This document shows positions 34,557 through 43,224 of a stretch of DNA of 64,000 bases, piece after piece. The notes below the pieces were generated by a model that did no database searches, had not been told where the DNA came from, and worked only from the letters and a program-made list of their open reading frames with translations. The number at the start of each line of letters is the position of its first letter. The stretch's first letter is position 1. The stretch is from Streptomyces sp. NBC_01689 (GTDB taxonomy: Bacteria; Actinomycetota; Actinomycetes; Streptomycetales; Streptomycetaceae): contig NZ_CP109592.1 in NCBI RefSeq assembly GCF_036250675.1, positions 4,960,001 to 5,024,000 on the forward strand, written 5' to 3'. A program made the position numbers and the translations under genes.

Positions 34557-36071
34557 TCAGGCCCCGATGCCCTGGGCGAACCTGAAGTACCGGTGCGGGT
34601 CGTACTTCGCCTTCACCACCGACAGCCGGGCGTAGTTCTCGGCGTAGTACGACTCCCGCCAGTCCGTCAGCTCCGCGTCCATCCAGTTCTGGTACGTCTC
34701 GCCGTTCGACAGCGGGTCGATGGTCGCGAACCCGTTGTCGACCCAGCGCGTGGCGACGCTCCTGGCCTCCGCGGTCACCTGTGCCGGATCGTTGACGAGG
34801 ACCCGGTAGTTGACGGAGAAGAGCGCGTCACGGTGCACGTACGCCGTGGCGGTACGGGCCGGGTCGTTGGCCGCTCCGCCGAAGAAATGGAGGTCGAGGT
34901 AGCGGGCCTGGCCGGCCCTGCGGTCGGCGTCGAAGGCGGTCAGCACGTCCGCCCAGCCGCTCTGGGTGTACGGGGTGCTGCCCATCCGGGTCCGCTCCAG
35001 GCCGAAGGCGGGCCGGGTCAGCACGCCCGCGGGGGACTTCCCGGCGCGCTGGCACTGGTCCTCGGACAGGGTGGCGCACCCGAAGATCATCATCATGACC
35101 TGCTGGTACGTCATGACCGCGTCCTGGCGGGCCGTCACGGCGCCGGTGAGCGCCAGCAGCCGCGCGGACTCGGCGGCCAGTTCGGCCGGGGTGCCGCGGG
35201 AGGCGAGGAAGACGTTGAGCGCCGGTACGGAGCCGGGCGCGGCGTCGGCCTGGACCAGATAGGCGCCGCCACCGATGGTGCGGGGCGCGTCCACCAGCCA
35301 CTCGCCGACGCCGTGCAGCACGTCGGCGGCCCGGTCGTACGGGAAGATCAGGTTGCTGATCGCCATCTGGTCGCCCTCGTGGGGGGTGACCGAGAAGCGG
35401 GTGACGACGCCGAAGTTGCCGCCGCCGCCCCCGCGGATCGCCCAGAACAGGTCCGAGTGACTGGTCGGCGAGGCGGTGACCACCCGGCCGTCGGCGAGGA
35501 CCACCTCGGCCGAGGTGACCGCGTCGCAGGCCATGCCCAGCGGGCGGGTCAGGAAGCCGAAGCCGCCGCCCTGGAGGAAGCCGCCGGCCGACACGGTCGG
35601 GCAGCCGCCCTCGCTGACCACCAGGCCGTGCGGGGCGAGGGCGTTGAGTATCTCGACGTTCTTGGCGCCGGGGCCGATGTCGACCGTGCCGTCGCCCACG
35701 GTGATCGCGTTCAGTCGTGAGACGTCGATGATCAGGCCGGGCGTGGTCGAGTACCCCGCGAAGCTGTGGCCGCCGCTGCGGACGGCGGACGGCAGGCCGT
35801 AGGTCTGGGCGAAGCGCAGGGCCGCGGAGACGTCGGCCGAGCTGACGCAGTACGCCACGGCCCGCGGGTTGACGGCGTCGAACTGACCGAGTTCCAGCTG
35901 CTTGGCGACGGCGTAGGCGGAGTCGGTGGGCAGCACCAGACGGCCCTGGAGCTTGGCCGCGAGGGTGCTCCAGGGTGTGGTGCCGGAGCCCGCGAGGACG
36001 GGGCTGGTGGGCAGGACGGCCAGGCCGACGGCGGCCGATCCCGCCCCGATCAGTGCTCTACGAGTGATCAC
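34557..36071 (-). CDS. Tat-exported bicovalent FAD-linked oxidase (berberine-bridge/AknOx type)
   Basis: The protein has 504 residues. The N-terminus ITRRALIGAGSAAVGLAVL is a Tat signal with an SRR-like motif. The FAD_binding_4 domain contains RSGGHSFAGYS (His102) and GGCPTVSAGGFLQGGG (Cys157), the pair that links FAD covalently at two points in berberine-bridge enzymes. The C-terminal BBE motif YYAENYARLSVVKAKYDPHRYFRF is complete. Secreted relatives such as aclacinomycin oxidoreductase perform late oxidations of polyketide glycosides outside the cell. It is downstream of the halogenase but separated by a terminator, and is probably a late tailoring enzyme. Confidence 0.9.
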   Translation of the reverse strand: MITRRALIGAGSAAVGLAVLPTSPVLAGSGTTPWSTLAAKLQGRLVLPTDSAYAVAKQLELGQFDAVNPRAVAYCVSSADVSAALRFAQTYGLPSAVRSGGHSFAGYSTTPGLIIDVSRLNAITVGDGTVDIGPGAKNVEILNALAPHGLVVSEGGCPTVSAGGFLQGGGFGFLTRPLGMACDAVTSAEVVLADGRVVTASPTSHSDLFWAIRGGGGGNFGVVTRFSVTPHEGDQMAISNLIFPYDRAADVLHGVGEWLVDAPRTIGGGAYLVQADAAPGSVPALNVFLASRGTPAELAAESARLLALTGAVTARQDAVMTYQQVMMMIFGCATLSEDQCQRAGKSPAGVLTRPAFGLERTRMGSTPYTQSGWADVLTAFDADRRAGQARYLDLHFFGGAANDPARTATAYVHRDALFSVNYRVLVNDPAQVTAEARSVATRWVDNGFATIDPLSNGETYQNWMDAELTDWRESYYAENYARLSVVKAKYDPHRYFRFAQGIGA

Positions 36072-36261
36072 GGATGTCCCAAGGGTTCTAGGAGGCGGTG
36101 GTTGCCAGTGGAGGGAGATGCATCAAAGGGGCTCAGGGGGACCGGTGGGGATCAGGGGAGACCGGAGGGGAAACAGCCCGCGACCGGGAGCCGCGTCCGA
36201 ACTCCGGGGTACCGGCTCCGGGGTACGGGCTCCGGGGTACGGGCTCCGGCCCCGGGAAGGG

Positions 36262-36302
36262 GCGGTGCCGGGCCCACGGGGGGAGGGTGGGCCCGGCACC
36301 GC
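36262..36302 (-). terminator. Hairpin terminator after the halogenase
   Basis: 16-base arms (GCGGTGCCGGGCCCAC / GTGGGCCCGGCACCGC) with a 9-base loop, in the 341-bp gap between the oxidase and the halogenase. The rest of the gap is direct repeats of GGCTCCGGGGTAC (36194-36250) and G-rich tracts. No gene. Confidence 0.8.
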
Positions 36303-36412
36303 GTCCGGGGGGAAGGAGCCGGCGCCGCGGGAGGGGCGTGGGGGCACGGCGCGCGGCGTGCGGGGCACGCGGCGTGGGGGCCGGGCGGCGCGGTGGGGGG
36401 CCGCGGGCCCGG

Positions 36413-38113
36413 TCAGGACACCTTGCGGCCCTTCATGCCCTGCTTGACGACTCCGGCGAGCATCGAGCGGCCGAGGTCGCGCATCTCCTTGGGGCCGGAG
36501 GTGCTCGCCCACCACATGAACTTCATCATCGTGGGCGTGGTGGCCCGGAAGAACCGGAGGTCCTCGGGGCCCTTCCAGCCGAACGGGGTGTTGACCGACT
36601 CGCAGTCGCGGATCGCCTCGAAGACGATGTCCGCGGCCTTGTCACCGTCGATCTCGCCCGCCTCGTACCGCTCGCAGGTCTCGGCCGTGATGTCGAAGAG
36701 GACCTTGAAGGCGTGGCTGTCCGGCCACCACAGGCCCGTGTAGGGCGCCTTCTCCATCTCCTTGAAGTGCCGGTCGTCGCCGTCGAGCTGGAAGTTCTGG
36801 CGCGCCATGATCTGGCGCATGGTCGCCGGGGTGGTGAAGCAGGCCCAGACCCGGAACACCGCGTTCCACAGCCGGAAGTGGCTGAAGGCGATGTAGGAAC
36901 TGTTGACGATCTTGTCGTTGTACTCCAGGAGCCCCTGCTCCAGGCGCTCGACGTACTCGAAGCGCTCCTCGGTGAAGTCGTTCTCGCGCAGGGCGTCCAG
37001 GATCCGGTAGGCGAGCGCGTCGACGACCTCGAAGGTGTTGGACAGGCCGCGCGAGTACAGCGGGTCGATGAAGCCCGCCGCGTGCGACATCAGGCACCAG
37101 CGGGCACCGATGGTGCGCTTCGACGAGTACTGGATCCGGTCGGTGGAGACCCACTCGCGGATCCGCTTGGCCCCGTCGAACTGCCGCTTCACCGCTGGGT
37201 ACTTGTCCAGGTAGTGGTGGAACTCCTGGTCGGGCGTCATGTCCTTCGGCTTGGGATACAGCCGCTCGTCGAAGGTCAGGCCCACACTGCAGGCCGGGTT
37301 CTTGGAGTCCTTGTAGTTGTCGAACGGGATGATCCAGAACCAGCCGCGCTCGATGAGGTGGTGCAGGGTGCCGCCGTGGAAGGGCGACTCGGCCGGCGGC
37401 CTGAGCGCCTCCGGGTAGTTGCAGACGTCGTCGTACGGCTTGATGCCCACGTAGTGCGTGAAGAGCGAGCGGGCGTGGTGCTTGTGCCGGGGCGGGTTCT
37501 CGCGCAGGTCGAACTTCTCCGCCAGCGGGGAACGGAACCCGCTCGCGTCGATCAGGTACTTGGCGCGGAAGACCTCGCCGTTCCTGCCGGTCACGGTGAC
37601 ACCGTCGTCGTCGACGTCGAGGTCGGTGGCGAACCAGTTCTGGCGCAGGGTGCAGCCGTACTTGGCGGCGACGTTCAGATAGTGCGAGTCGGTGTCCTGG
37701 CGGAAGAGGTGCACCGCCTCGGTGAGCATCTTCGGGATGACGAACATCGTCGCCTCGCGCGGGTCCGGCTCGCGGTCCGGCCGCTGGGTGACGAAGCCGA
37801 AGCTCTGCTTGCGGCCGTGCGTCGGACCGATGTGCTCGGTGACCGCCTTCACGTCCAGCATGTGCTTGATCTCGGGCACGTCGTAGCGCACGGCGAGAAT
37901 GTGCAGCCACTCGACGAGCTGCGGGTTCTGGGACTCGCCGACGGCGAACCGGGGGTGCTGCCCGGCGTCGATGAGCACCACGTCCGCGCCCTGGCGGGCC
38001 AGGATCGCCCCCATGATCGAGCCCGCGAGGCCCGATCCGAGGATGGCTACGTCGCATTCGGTCCACTCGGCGGCCTTGTCGGCCTTCTTCGCTTCCTCAG
38101 CCTTGGTGGGCAA
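36413..38113 (-). CDS. FADH2-dependent halogenase of the aromatic polyketide type
   Basis: The protein has 566 residues. The FAD-binding GSGLAGSIMG lies at residues 26-35. The halogenase signature WxWxIP is present as WFWIIP at residues 258-263. The long C-terminal domain resembles the halogenases of chlortetracycline (CtcP) and related type II clusters, more than the tryptophan halogenases. It should chlorinate a phenolic ring using FADH2, supplied by a separate flavin reductase (42535-43071 is the candidate). The only plausible start is TTG at 38113, with GGAG 8 bases upstream. Position of chlorination is unknown. Confidence 0.9.
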   Translation of the reverse strand: MPTKAEEAKKADKAAEWTECDVAILGSGLAGSIMGAILARQGADVVLIDAGQHPRFAVGESQNPQLVEWLHILAVRYDVPEIKHMLDVKAVTEHIGPTHGRKQSFGFVTQRPDREPDPREATMFVIPKMLTEAVHLFRQDTDSHYLNVAAKYGCTLRQNWFATDLDVDDDGVTVTGRNGEVFRAKYLIDASGFRSPLAEKFDLRENPPRHKHHARSLFTHYVGIKPYDDVCNYPEALRPPAESPFHGGTLHHLIERGWFWIIPFDNYKDSKNPACSVGLTFDERLYPKPKDMTPDQEFHHYLDKYPAVKRQFDGAKRIREWVSTDRIQYSSKRTIGARWCLMSHAAGFIDPLYSRGLSNTFEVVDALAYRILDALRENDFTEERFEYVERLEQGLLEYNDKIVNSSYIAFSHFRLWNAVFRVWACFTTPATMRQIMARQNFQLDGDDRHFKEMEKAPYTGLWWPDSHAFKVLFDITAETCERYEAGEIDGDKAADIVFEAIRDCESVNTPFGWKGPEDLRFFRATTPTMMKFMWWASTSGPKEMRDLGRSMLAGVVKQGMKGRKVS

Positions 38114-38208
38114 GACCGCACTCCTCTTTCTCGTTTCACGGACGGATCGGATGGGTGGCGCGCGTCCTACGGGGGTCCGGGGGCGACCGGCCGGGGGCCC
38201 GCCGGGTC

Positions 38209-39684
38209 TCAGGCGGCGTCGCGGGGCTCGCCGAACCACCGCGCGAGCGCGTCGGTCAGTCCCTCGGTGGACCCGTCGGCACCGACCCAGGCGACATAGC
38301 CGTCGGGGCGTACGAGGAGGTCGGCGGCCGGGGCTCCGGCGTCGGGCCGCGTCGCGGTGACGACGTCGACACGGTCGGCCCAGCCGGCCGCGGCCTCGCG
38401 CAGCGCGGCGCTGTCGTGCAGGTCGAACAGGACCGGACGGCCCGCGTGCAGCTGCTCGTAGGTGGTGGTCCTGTCCTCGCCGGCCAGCAGGTCCTGGTCG
38501 GGCAGGCGGCGGCCGAGCAGCGGGTGACCGCCCTCGACGGCTCCGTAGGTGATGTCGAGCCCGGTGACCAGGCCGACGAGATGACGCCGTACGTCCTCGA
38601 TCCGGACCAGTTCGGCGAACAGGTCGCGCAGCGGCTGGGCCTCGGGGCCGCCGAGGTAGAGGGTGCGCTGGACCAGGGTGTTGTGGACGATGCGGGCACC
38701 GACCGGGTGGCGCTCCGAGTGGTACGTGTCGAGCAGTCCCTCGGGGGCGTGGCCCTTGACGGCCGCGGCGAGCTTCCAGCCCAGGTTGACCACGTCGCCG
38801 ACGCCCGCGCTGATGCCCTGGGCGCCGATCGGCAGGTGGATGTGGGCGGCGTCGCCGGCCAGGAAGACCCGGCCCCTGCGGTACTCGGCGGCGTGCCGGC
38901 TGGCGTCGGTGAAGTAGCTGGTCCACAGCGGCCGGGCACCGCTGATGTCCTCGCCGGTGACCCGCTGGAAGGCGGCGGCCACCTCCTCGAAGGTGGGCGG
39001 CTCCTGGGTGGGACGGACGCCCGCGCCGCGCTCGAAGACCACCACGCGGGTGGCGCCCGGGCCGAGCGGCAGGACGACGACCATGCCCGCCTCGCCGACC
39101 TCACCGGTGGGGCGCAGCCGCAGCTGGACACCGGCGACGTCGGCCATCTTCATCTCGATGGTGGCGCTGACCCCGGGGAAGTCGATCCCGGCCAGGCGGC
39201 GGACGGTGCTGCGGGCTCCGTCGCAGCCGACGAGGTAGGCGGCGCGCAGGGTCTCGACGCCCTCGGGCCCGGCGACCTCGACCTGGACGCCGTCCTCGTC
39301 CTGCGTCATGCCGATGACCTCGTGGCCCCGGCGGACGTCGGCTCCCAGGCCCACGGCCCACTTGTCGACGATGGCCTCGGTACGGGACTGCGGCACCCCG
39401 CGGACACCGAAATTGCCGCCCTCGACGATGCGGTAGTCGATGGGAAGTCCGCCGAAATGGCCGCCGGGTATGGTCTCCAGCGGGCCGAATTCGCCGAGCA
39501 GTCCGCGCTGGCCGAATTCCTCGATCGTACGGGCGGAGAATCCGAGGGCGCGGGACTGCTGCATCGGCTGTTCCAGCCGGTCGAGCACGATGACGGAGAG
39601 ACCCGAGAGTCGGAGTTCCCCGGCGAGCATGAGTCCTGAGGGTCCCGCACCGGCAACGATCACATCGGCATTGAAAGCGTCCAT
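38209..39684 (-). CDS. FAD-dependent aromatic monooxygenase (PgaE/RdmE group)
   Basis: The protein has 491 residues. It carries the FAD dinucleotide fold GAGPSGLMLAGELRLSG, the DG motif in LVGCDGARSTVRRLAG, and the second FAD motif VFLAGDAAHIHLPIGAQG. The C-terminal thioredoxin-like domain ends VRPDGYVAWVG. These enzymes hydroxylate angular polyketide intermediates. It is one of three such genes in the cluster; its role among them is not resolved. The start ATG follows GGGAGAGGG. Direct repeats at 39758-39774 lie in its upstream region. Confidence 0.92.
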   Translation of the reverse strand: MDAFNADVIVAGAGPSGLMLAGELRLSGLSVIVLDRLEQPMQQSRALGFSARTIEEFGQRGLLGEFGPLETIPGGHFGGLPIDYRIVEGGNFGVRGVPQSRTEAIVDKWAVGLGADVRRGHEVIGMTQDEDGVQVEVAGPEGVETLRAAYLVGCDGARSTVRRLAGIDFPGVSATIEMKMADVAGVQLRLRPTGEVGEAGMVVVLPLGPGATRVVVFERGAGVRPTQEPPTFEEVAAAFQRVTGEDISGARPLWTSYFTDASRHAAEYRRGRVFLAGDAAHIHLPIGAQGISAGVGDVVNLGWKLAAAVKGHAPEGLLDTYHSERHPVGARIVHNTLVQRTLYLGGPEAQPLRDLFAELVRIEDVRRHLVGLVTGLDITYGAVEGGHPLLGRRLPDQDLLAGEDRTTTYEQLHAGRPVLFDLHDSAALREAAAGWADRVDVVTATRPDAGAPAADLLVRPDGYVAWVGADGSTEGLTDALARWFGEPRDAA

Positions 39685-39757
39685 ATTCCCTCTCCCGCTG
39701 GCGTTTTCTCCAGTATTCCGAGGGCTCCCGGGAAGCTGAATGGCCGCCGGTACAGAA

Positions 39758-39774
39758 CTCTGACAAGTTCTGAC
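39758..39774 (+). promoter_or_regulatory. SARP-like direct repeats (CTCTGAC..TTCTGAC)
   Basis: Two heptamers spaced exactly 10 bases apart, in the gap upstream of the FAD monooxygenase. Similar heptamers in front of other cluster genes occur at 45099, 61455 and 63393. Here they point away from the monooxygenase gene. Confidence 0.5.
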
Positions 39775-39833
39775 AAGTTCGTCAGAGGCCCGGCAGACGC
39801 TCGGTGGTACCGGGTGCGCGGGACACGGGAAAC

Positions 39834-39876
39834 GCGCGAGAGGGTGCCGGAAGTGTCTTCCGGCACCCTCTCGCGC
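39834..39876 (-). terminator. Terminator, 20-bp perfect stem
   Basis: Two 20-base arms (GCGCGAGAGGGTGCCGGAAG and complement) with a 3-base loop. It lies just after the PPOX gene stop, so it should end transcription of the exporter-PPOX unit. Further copies of GGCACCCTCCCGGGCC follow. Confidence 0.85.
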
Positions 39877-39969
39877 CCGGCACCCTCCCGGGCCCGGCAC
39901 CCTCCCGGGCCAGGCCCAGGCCCCTCTCCCGCGTCCGGCACGCTCGCGCGTGGCCGGTGCCGGAGCGGT

Positions 39970-40368
39970 TCAGTAGAGGCCCATCACCCGGTCCACCGCG
40001 ATCTCGATGACCGCCAGGCCCGGTGGCTGCGGCGGCTGGGACCAGTACCGCTTGGCGTAGCGCCGCATCCCCTCCACCACCCGGGAGGGGTCGGTGGAGA
40101 CGGTCGCCGGGCCCTCCAGGGTGATCCAGCGGGGCCCCACCAGCTGGCACACGGCGGCCCGGCCGCCGCCGGCCCCGGCCAGCAGGTTGCGGGACTTGCG
40201 CCGGTGCACGGTGGTCATCACCCGGGCCAGGCCCGCCTCACCGTCCCAGGTGAACCGTACGGGCGCCACGTGCGGGGTGCCGTCCGGGCGCAGGGTGGTC
40301 AGGGTGCACAGGGCGTTCTCGGCGAGGAACTCCTCCGCCGTGGCGGAGAGGGGCAGTTGCTTGGACAT
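39970..40368 (-). CDS. PPOX-class flavin/F420-binding oxidoreductase
   Basis: The protein has 132 residues. The split beta-barrel typical of pyridoxamine-5-phosphate-oxidase-like proteins is suggested by LCTLTTLRPDGTPHVAPVRFTWD and KSRNLLAGAGGGRAAVCQLVGP. Many actinomycete members bind F420 and reduce quinones or enones. The gene follows the MFS exporter by 19 bases on the same strand and is likely co-transcribed, which fits a resistance or tailoring role. Confidence 0.82.
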   Translation of the reverse strand: MSKQLPLSATAEEFLAENALCTLTTLRPDGTPHVAPVRFTWDGEAGLARVMTTVHRRKSRNLLAGAGGGRAAVCQLVGPRWITLEGPATVSTDPSRVVEGMRRYAKRYWSQPPQPPGLAVIEIAVDRVMGLY

Positions 40369-40387
40369 GGCCGGGTCCGTTCTGCCG

Positions 40388-41878
40388 TCAGGCGTGCGCG
40401 GGCACGGCCGCGGACTGCTCGGAGGACTTGGTCAGCGGCAGCAGCACCAGGGTCACCAGGAAGGCGGCCGCGGCGAAGCAGGCACCGACGAGGAACGCGT
40501 CGTGGAAGACGGTCGTACGGGCGTCCTGGACCAGGGCCGGGACTCCGTGGGCCTTGGCGGTCAGCTCGTCGACGCGACGGAAGGCGTAGGTCGCCGCGAC
40601 GGCCAGGCCGAGCGCGCCGCCGACTTCCTGGGCGGTGTTGATGAGACCGGCGGCCAGCCCCGACTCGCGCTCCTCGATCCCGGCGAACGCCGAGACCTGC
40701 AGCGGGACGAAGGACATGCCGAGCCCGAGACCCATGAGGACGAAGGCGGGCAGGACGTCCGTCAGGTACGAGGCGTCGGACGGCGCGCGCCACAGGAGCA
40801 TCATGCCGGTCGCCGAGAGCGCGAGACCGACCATCAGGACGGGCTTGGCGGCGACCTTGGTGACGACCTGGGAGGCGATGCCGGCACCGACGGCGGTGAG
40901 CACCGCGAGCGGCACGTACGCGAACCCGGTCTTCACGGCGGAGTAGTCCAGGACCTGCTGCATGAAGAGGCTGGCGAAGAAGAACAGGGTCACGCAGGTG
41001 CCGAGCAGCAGGACCGCGATGACGTTGGCGGCGCGCAGCGAGGGCCGGCGGAAGACGCCGAGCGGCATCAGCGGCTCCTGGGCGCGGCGCTCGATCAGGA
41101 CGAAGGAGACGAGCAGGAGCGCGGAGAGGACGAAGCCGCCGATGACCCGGCCGGTCGGGACGTCGGAGTCGGAGACGGTCTGGCCGAGGGTGAAGATGAG
41201 CGCGACCAGACCGCCGGTGAGGGTGACGGCGCCGGCGACGTCGAAGGACCTGCTGCGCTCGGCGGAGCGGCTCTCGCCGACGACCATCGGGGCGACCAGG
41301 GCGCCGATGATGCCGATCGGCACGTTGATGAAGAAGATCCAGCGCCAGCCGGGTCCGTCGGTGAGCAGACCGCCGAGCGTGACACCGGCGACGGCGGCGA
41401 GACCGCTCAGCGCGCCCCAGGCACCGAGGGCCTTGTTGCGGGCCGGGCCCTCCTCGAAGTTGTTGGTGAGCAGGCTCAGCGCGGCGGTGGCGATGAACGC
41501 GGCTCCCAGACCCTGCGCGCCGCGGGCGCCGATCAGCATCGCGGCGTTCTGGGCGACTCCGGCGAGCAGGGAGGCGCCGGCGAACAGGAGCAGGCCGGTC
41601 TGGAGCATGCGGCGGCGGCCGAGGGTGTCGGCGAGCCGGCCGGTCAGCAGCAGGAAGCCGCCGAGGAGCATGCCGTAGGTGGTGACCACGTACTGCAGGG
41701 CGGTCGTGGAGATGTTGAGCTCGTCCTCGATGGTCGGCAGGGCGACGTTCACGATCGAGACGTCGAGGAAGGTCATGAAGCCGGCCAGGCAGAGGAAGGC
41801 CAGGATGAGTCCGGGGCGGCGGACCGGCCCGGAGTCGCCCGCCACCGCGGGGCTGTGGGTGGACTCTTGGATGGACAT
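40388..41878 (-). CDS. DHA2-family MFS drug exporter (EmrB/QacA type)
   Basis: The protein has 496 residues with about 14 hydrophobic helices. The DHA2 motif LDVSIVNVALPTIEDEL and the motif GRLADTLGRRRM are clear. It exports drugs with proton antiport and is a good candidate for self-resistance. The start ATG at 41878 has AGGGAG 5 bases upstream. It is divergent from an HxlR regulator; the shared control block at 41953-41994 is nearly identical to that of the NmrA-type gene. Confidence 0.93.
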   Translation of the reverse strand: MSIQESTHSPAVAGDSGPVRRPGLILAFLCLAGFMTFLDVSIVNVALPTIEDELNISTTALQYVVTTYGMLLGGFLLLTGRLADTLGRRRMLQTGLLLFAGASLLAGVAQNAAMLIGARGAQGLGAAFIATAALSLLTNNFEEGPARNKALGAWGALSGLAAVAGVTLGGLLTDGPGWRWIFFINVPIGIIGALVAPMVVGESRSAERSRSFDVAGAVTLTGGLVALIFTLGQTVSDSDVPTGRVIGGFVLSALLLVSFVLIERRAQEPLMPLGVFRRPSLRAANVIAVLLLGTCVTLFFFASLFMQQVLDYSAVKTGFAYVPLAVLTAVGAGIASQVVTKVAAKPVLMVGLALSATGMMLLWRAPSDASYLTDVLPAFVLMGLGLGMSFVPLQVSAFAGIEERESGLAAGLINTAQEVGGALGLAVAATYAFRRVDELTAKAHGVPALVQDARTTVFHDAFLVGACFAAAAFLVTLVLLPLTKSSEQSAAVPAHA

Positions 41879-41952
41879 GTCACTCCCTGGGAGCAAGAGG
41901 ATTCTCGGACGGGGACGTGCGGGGAGGTGCGGATATCGCTGGCTTCTCGGAA

Positions 41953-41994
41953 GCTAGCATCCTGAGTAAAGTAGGTACCTAGAGGAAAGTGACT
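41953..41994. promoter_or_regulatory. HxlR-type control block between exporter and regulator
   Basis: Partner of 32400-32441: 36 of 42 bases identical, ungapped. It holds the palindrome TAGGTACCTA. It is placed between divergent genes: 75 bases from the exporter start and 24 bases from the HxlR start. Confidence 0.8.
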
Positions 41995-42017
41995 TCCCCT
42001 GGAAGGTGATGATCGGT

Positions 42018-42482
42018 ATGAAGACCACGGCAGCCAGGAACGACAGCGGCGCCGGCGCGGACGCCACCCCGGTCCCGGCCGGTCCCGGGGCCGCCCACGC
42101 GGCCGCGCCCGGTTCGCGGCAGCCCTGTCTGATCGAGCCGGTCCTCGACATCGTGTTCAGCCGCTGGACCACGCCGATCCTGTGGACGCTCAACGCCTTC
42201 GGGACCCAGCGCTTCGTGGAACTGCAGCGCAACATCGGCACCATCACGCCGAAGGTGCTGACCCAGCGGCTGCGTCAGCTGGAGCGTGACGGACTGGTGA
42301 TCCGTACGTACTTCCCCGAGGTGCCGCCCCGGGTCGAGTACCAGATCAGCGACCTGGGACGGACGCTGGCGCCGTTGTTCGCCTCGCTCACGGACTGGTC
42401 GACGGTCCATCTGCCGCTGGTCGAGCGGGCGCGCCAGGAGTTCGACACGGCGGAGGAGCAGGCCTCGGCCCGTCACCACTGA
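42018..42482 (+). CDS. HxlR-family regulator of the exporter
   Basis: The protein has 154 residues. The winged helix is LDIVFSRWTTPILWTLNAF with LQRNIGTITPKVLTQRLRQLERDGLV. A single Cys occurs in RQPCLIEPVLDIV, the usual place for the redox-sensing Cys of HxlR/YodB-type proteins. ATG at 42018 has GGAAGG 11 bases upstream; alternatives at 42009 and 42006 lie too close. It likely represses itself, the MFS exporter and the NmrA-type gene, and is released by a quinone product (inference). Confidence 0.9.
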   Translation: MKTTAARNDSGAGADATPVPAGPGAAHAAAPGSRQPCLIEPVLDIVFSRWTTPILWTLNAFGTQRFVELQRNIGTITPKVLTQRLRQLERDGLVIRTYFPEVPPRVEYQISDLGRTLAPLFASLTDWSTVHLPLVERARQEFDTAEEQASARHH

Positions 42483-42534
42483 TCCCGGTCCGCCCGGCCC
42501 GGCGCCGGCCACGCCGGCCACGCCGGTCACCGGG

Positions 42535-43071
42535 TCACCGGCCCGGCAGGACCCGGTCGTCGCCGAGTTCCCGCATGGCGCCCTGGAAGAAGATCAGCGG
42601 GTCCTCCTCCCCGGCGGGCGTCCCGAGGGAGACGACCTCGCCGAGCAGGATGGTGTGGTCGCCGCCGTCGTACTCGGCGGCCAGCCGGCACTCGAGGTGG
42701 GCGAGCGCCTCGCTGAGGACCGGCAGATCGTGGACCGAACCGTGGTGCGGCACCTCGTCGATCCGGGCGGTCCGGCGGCCGGCGAACGCCCAGGCCACCG
42801 GCTCCTGCCGCTGCGTCAGGAAGTTCACGACGAAGCCGCCGGACTCCTGGACCACGGGCAGCAGCCGGGAGTTGTGGTGGAGGCAGATGAGCACCAGCGC
42901 CGGCTCCAGGGAGACCGAGGTGAAGGAGTTCACCGTGGCGCCCGCGGCGTTCTCGCCGCTGCCCGAGGTGATGACCGTGACACCGGTGGCGAAGTGCCCG
43001 CACACGGTGCGCAGCGCACGGCCGTCGACCGGACCGAGCTGCTCGGGGATGGCTTGCGAAGCAGGTATCAC
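42535..43071 (-). CDS. Flavin reductase (HpaC/JadY type)
   Basis: The protein has 178 residues. The split-barrel flavin-reductase fold shows FATGVTVITSG, GATVNSFTSVSLEPALVLICL and FVVNFL. It produces reduced flavin from NAD(P)H for two-component oxygenases. In this cluster the halogenase and the ABM oxygenase both need a reduced-flavin supply, and JadY/GilH-type reductases accompany JadG/GilOII in angucycline clusters. Its upstream leader contains a ten-copy heptamer array. Confidence 0.9.
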   Translation of the reverse strand: MIPASQAIPEQLGPVDGRALRTVCGHFATGVTVITSGSGENAAGATVNSFTSVSLEPALVLICLHHNSRLLPVVQESGGFVVNFLTQRQEPVAWAFAGRRTARIDEVPHHGSVHDLPVLSEALAHLECRLAAEYDGGDHTILLGEVVSLGTPAGEEDPLIFFQGAMRELGDDRVLPGR

Positions 43072-43094
43072 GACAGCCCTCTCGTTCTCGGATA

Positions 43095-43164
43095 CGGGTT
43101 GCGGGTTGCGGGTTGCGGGTTGCGGGTTGCGGGTTGCGGGTTGCGGGTTGCGGGTTGCGGGTTG
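43095..43164. repeat. Heptanucleotide tandem array (CGGGTTG x10)
   Basis: Ten perfect copies in the 153-bp gap upstream of the flavin reductase. Ten GGG runs with 4-base spacers on the plus strand could form stacked G-quadruplexes; the minus strand is the matching C-rich strand. Confidence 0.95.
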
Positions 43165-43224
43165 CGGATGACGAGTCGGGGGGGCAGGGGGGCACGTCGC
43201 GGACCGGGTCCGGGTGCGCGGGCC

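Noticed and set aside
43095..43164. CGGGTTG array considered as a CRISPR or telomere-like element
   Set aside because: There are no spacers and no cas genes, and it is a simple 7-bp tandem array far from a chromosome end.
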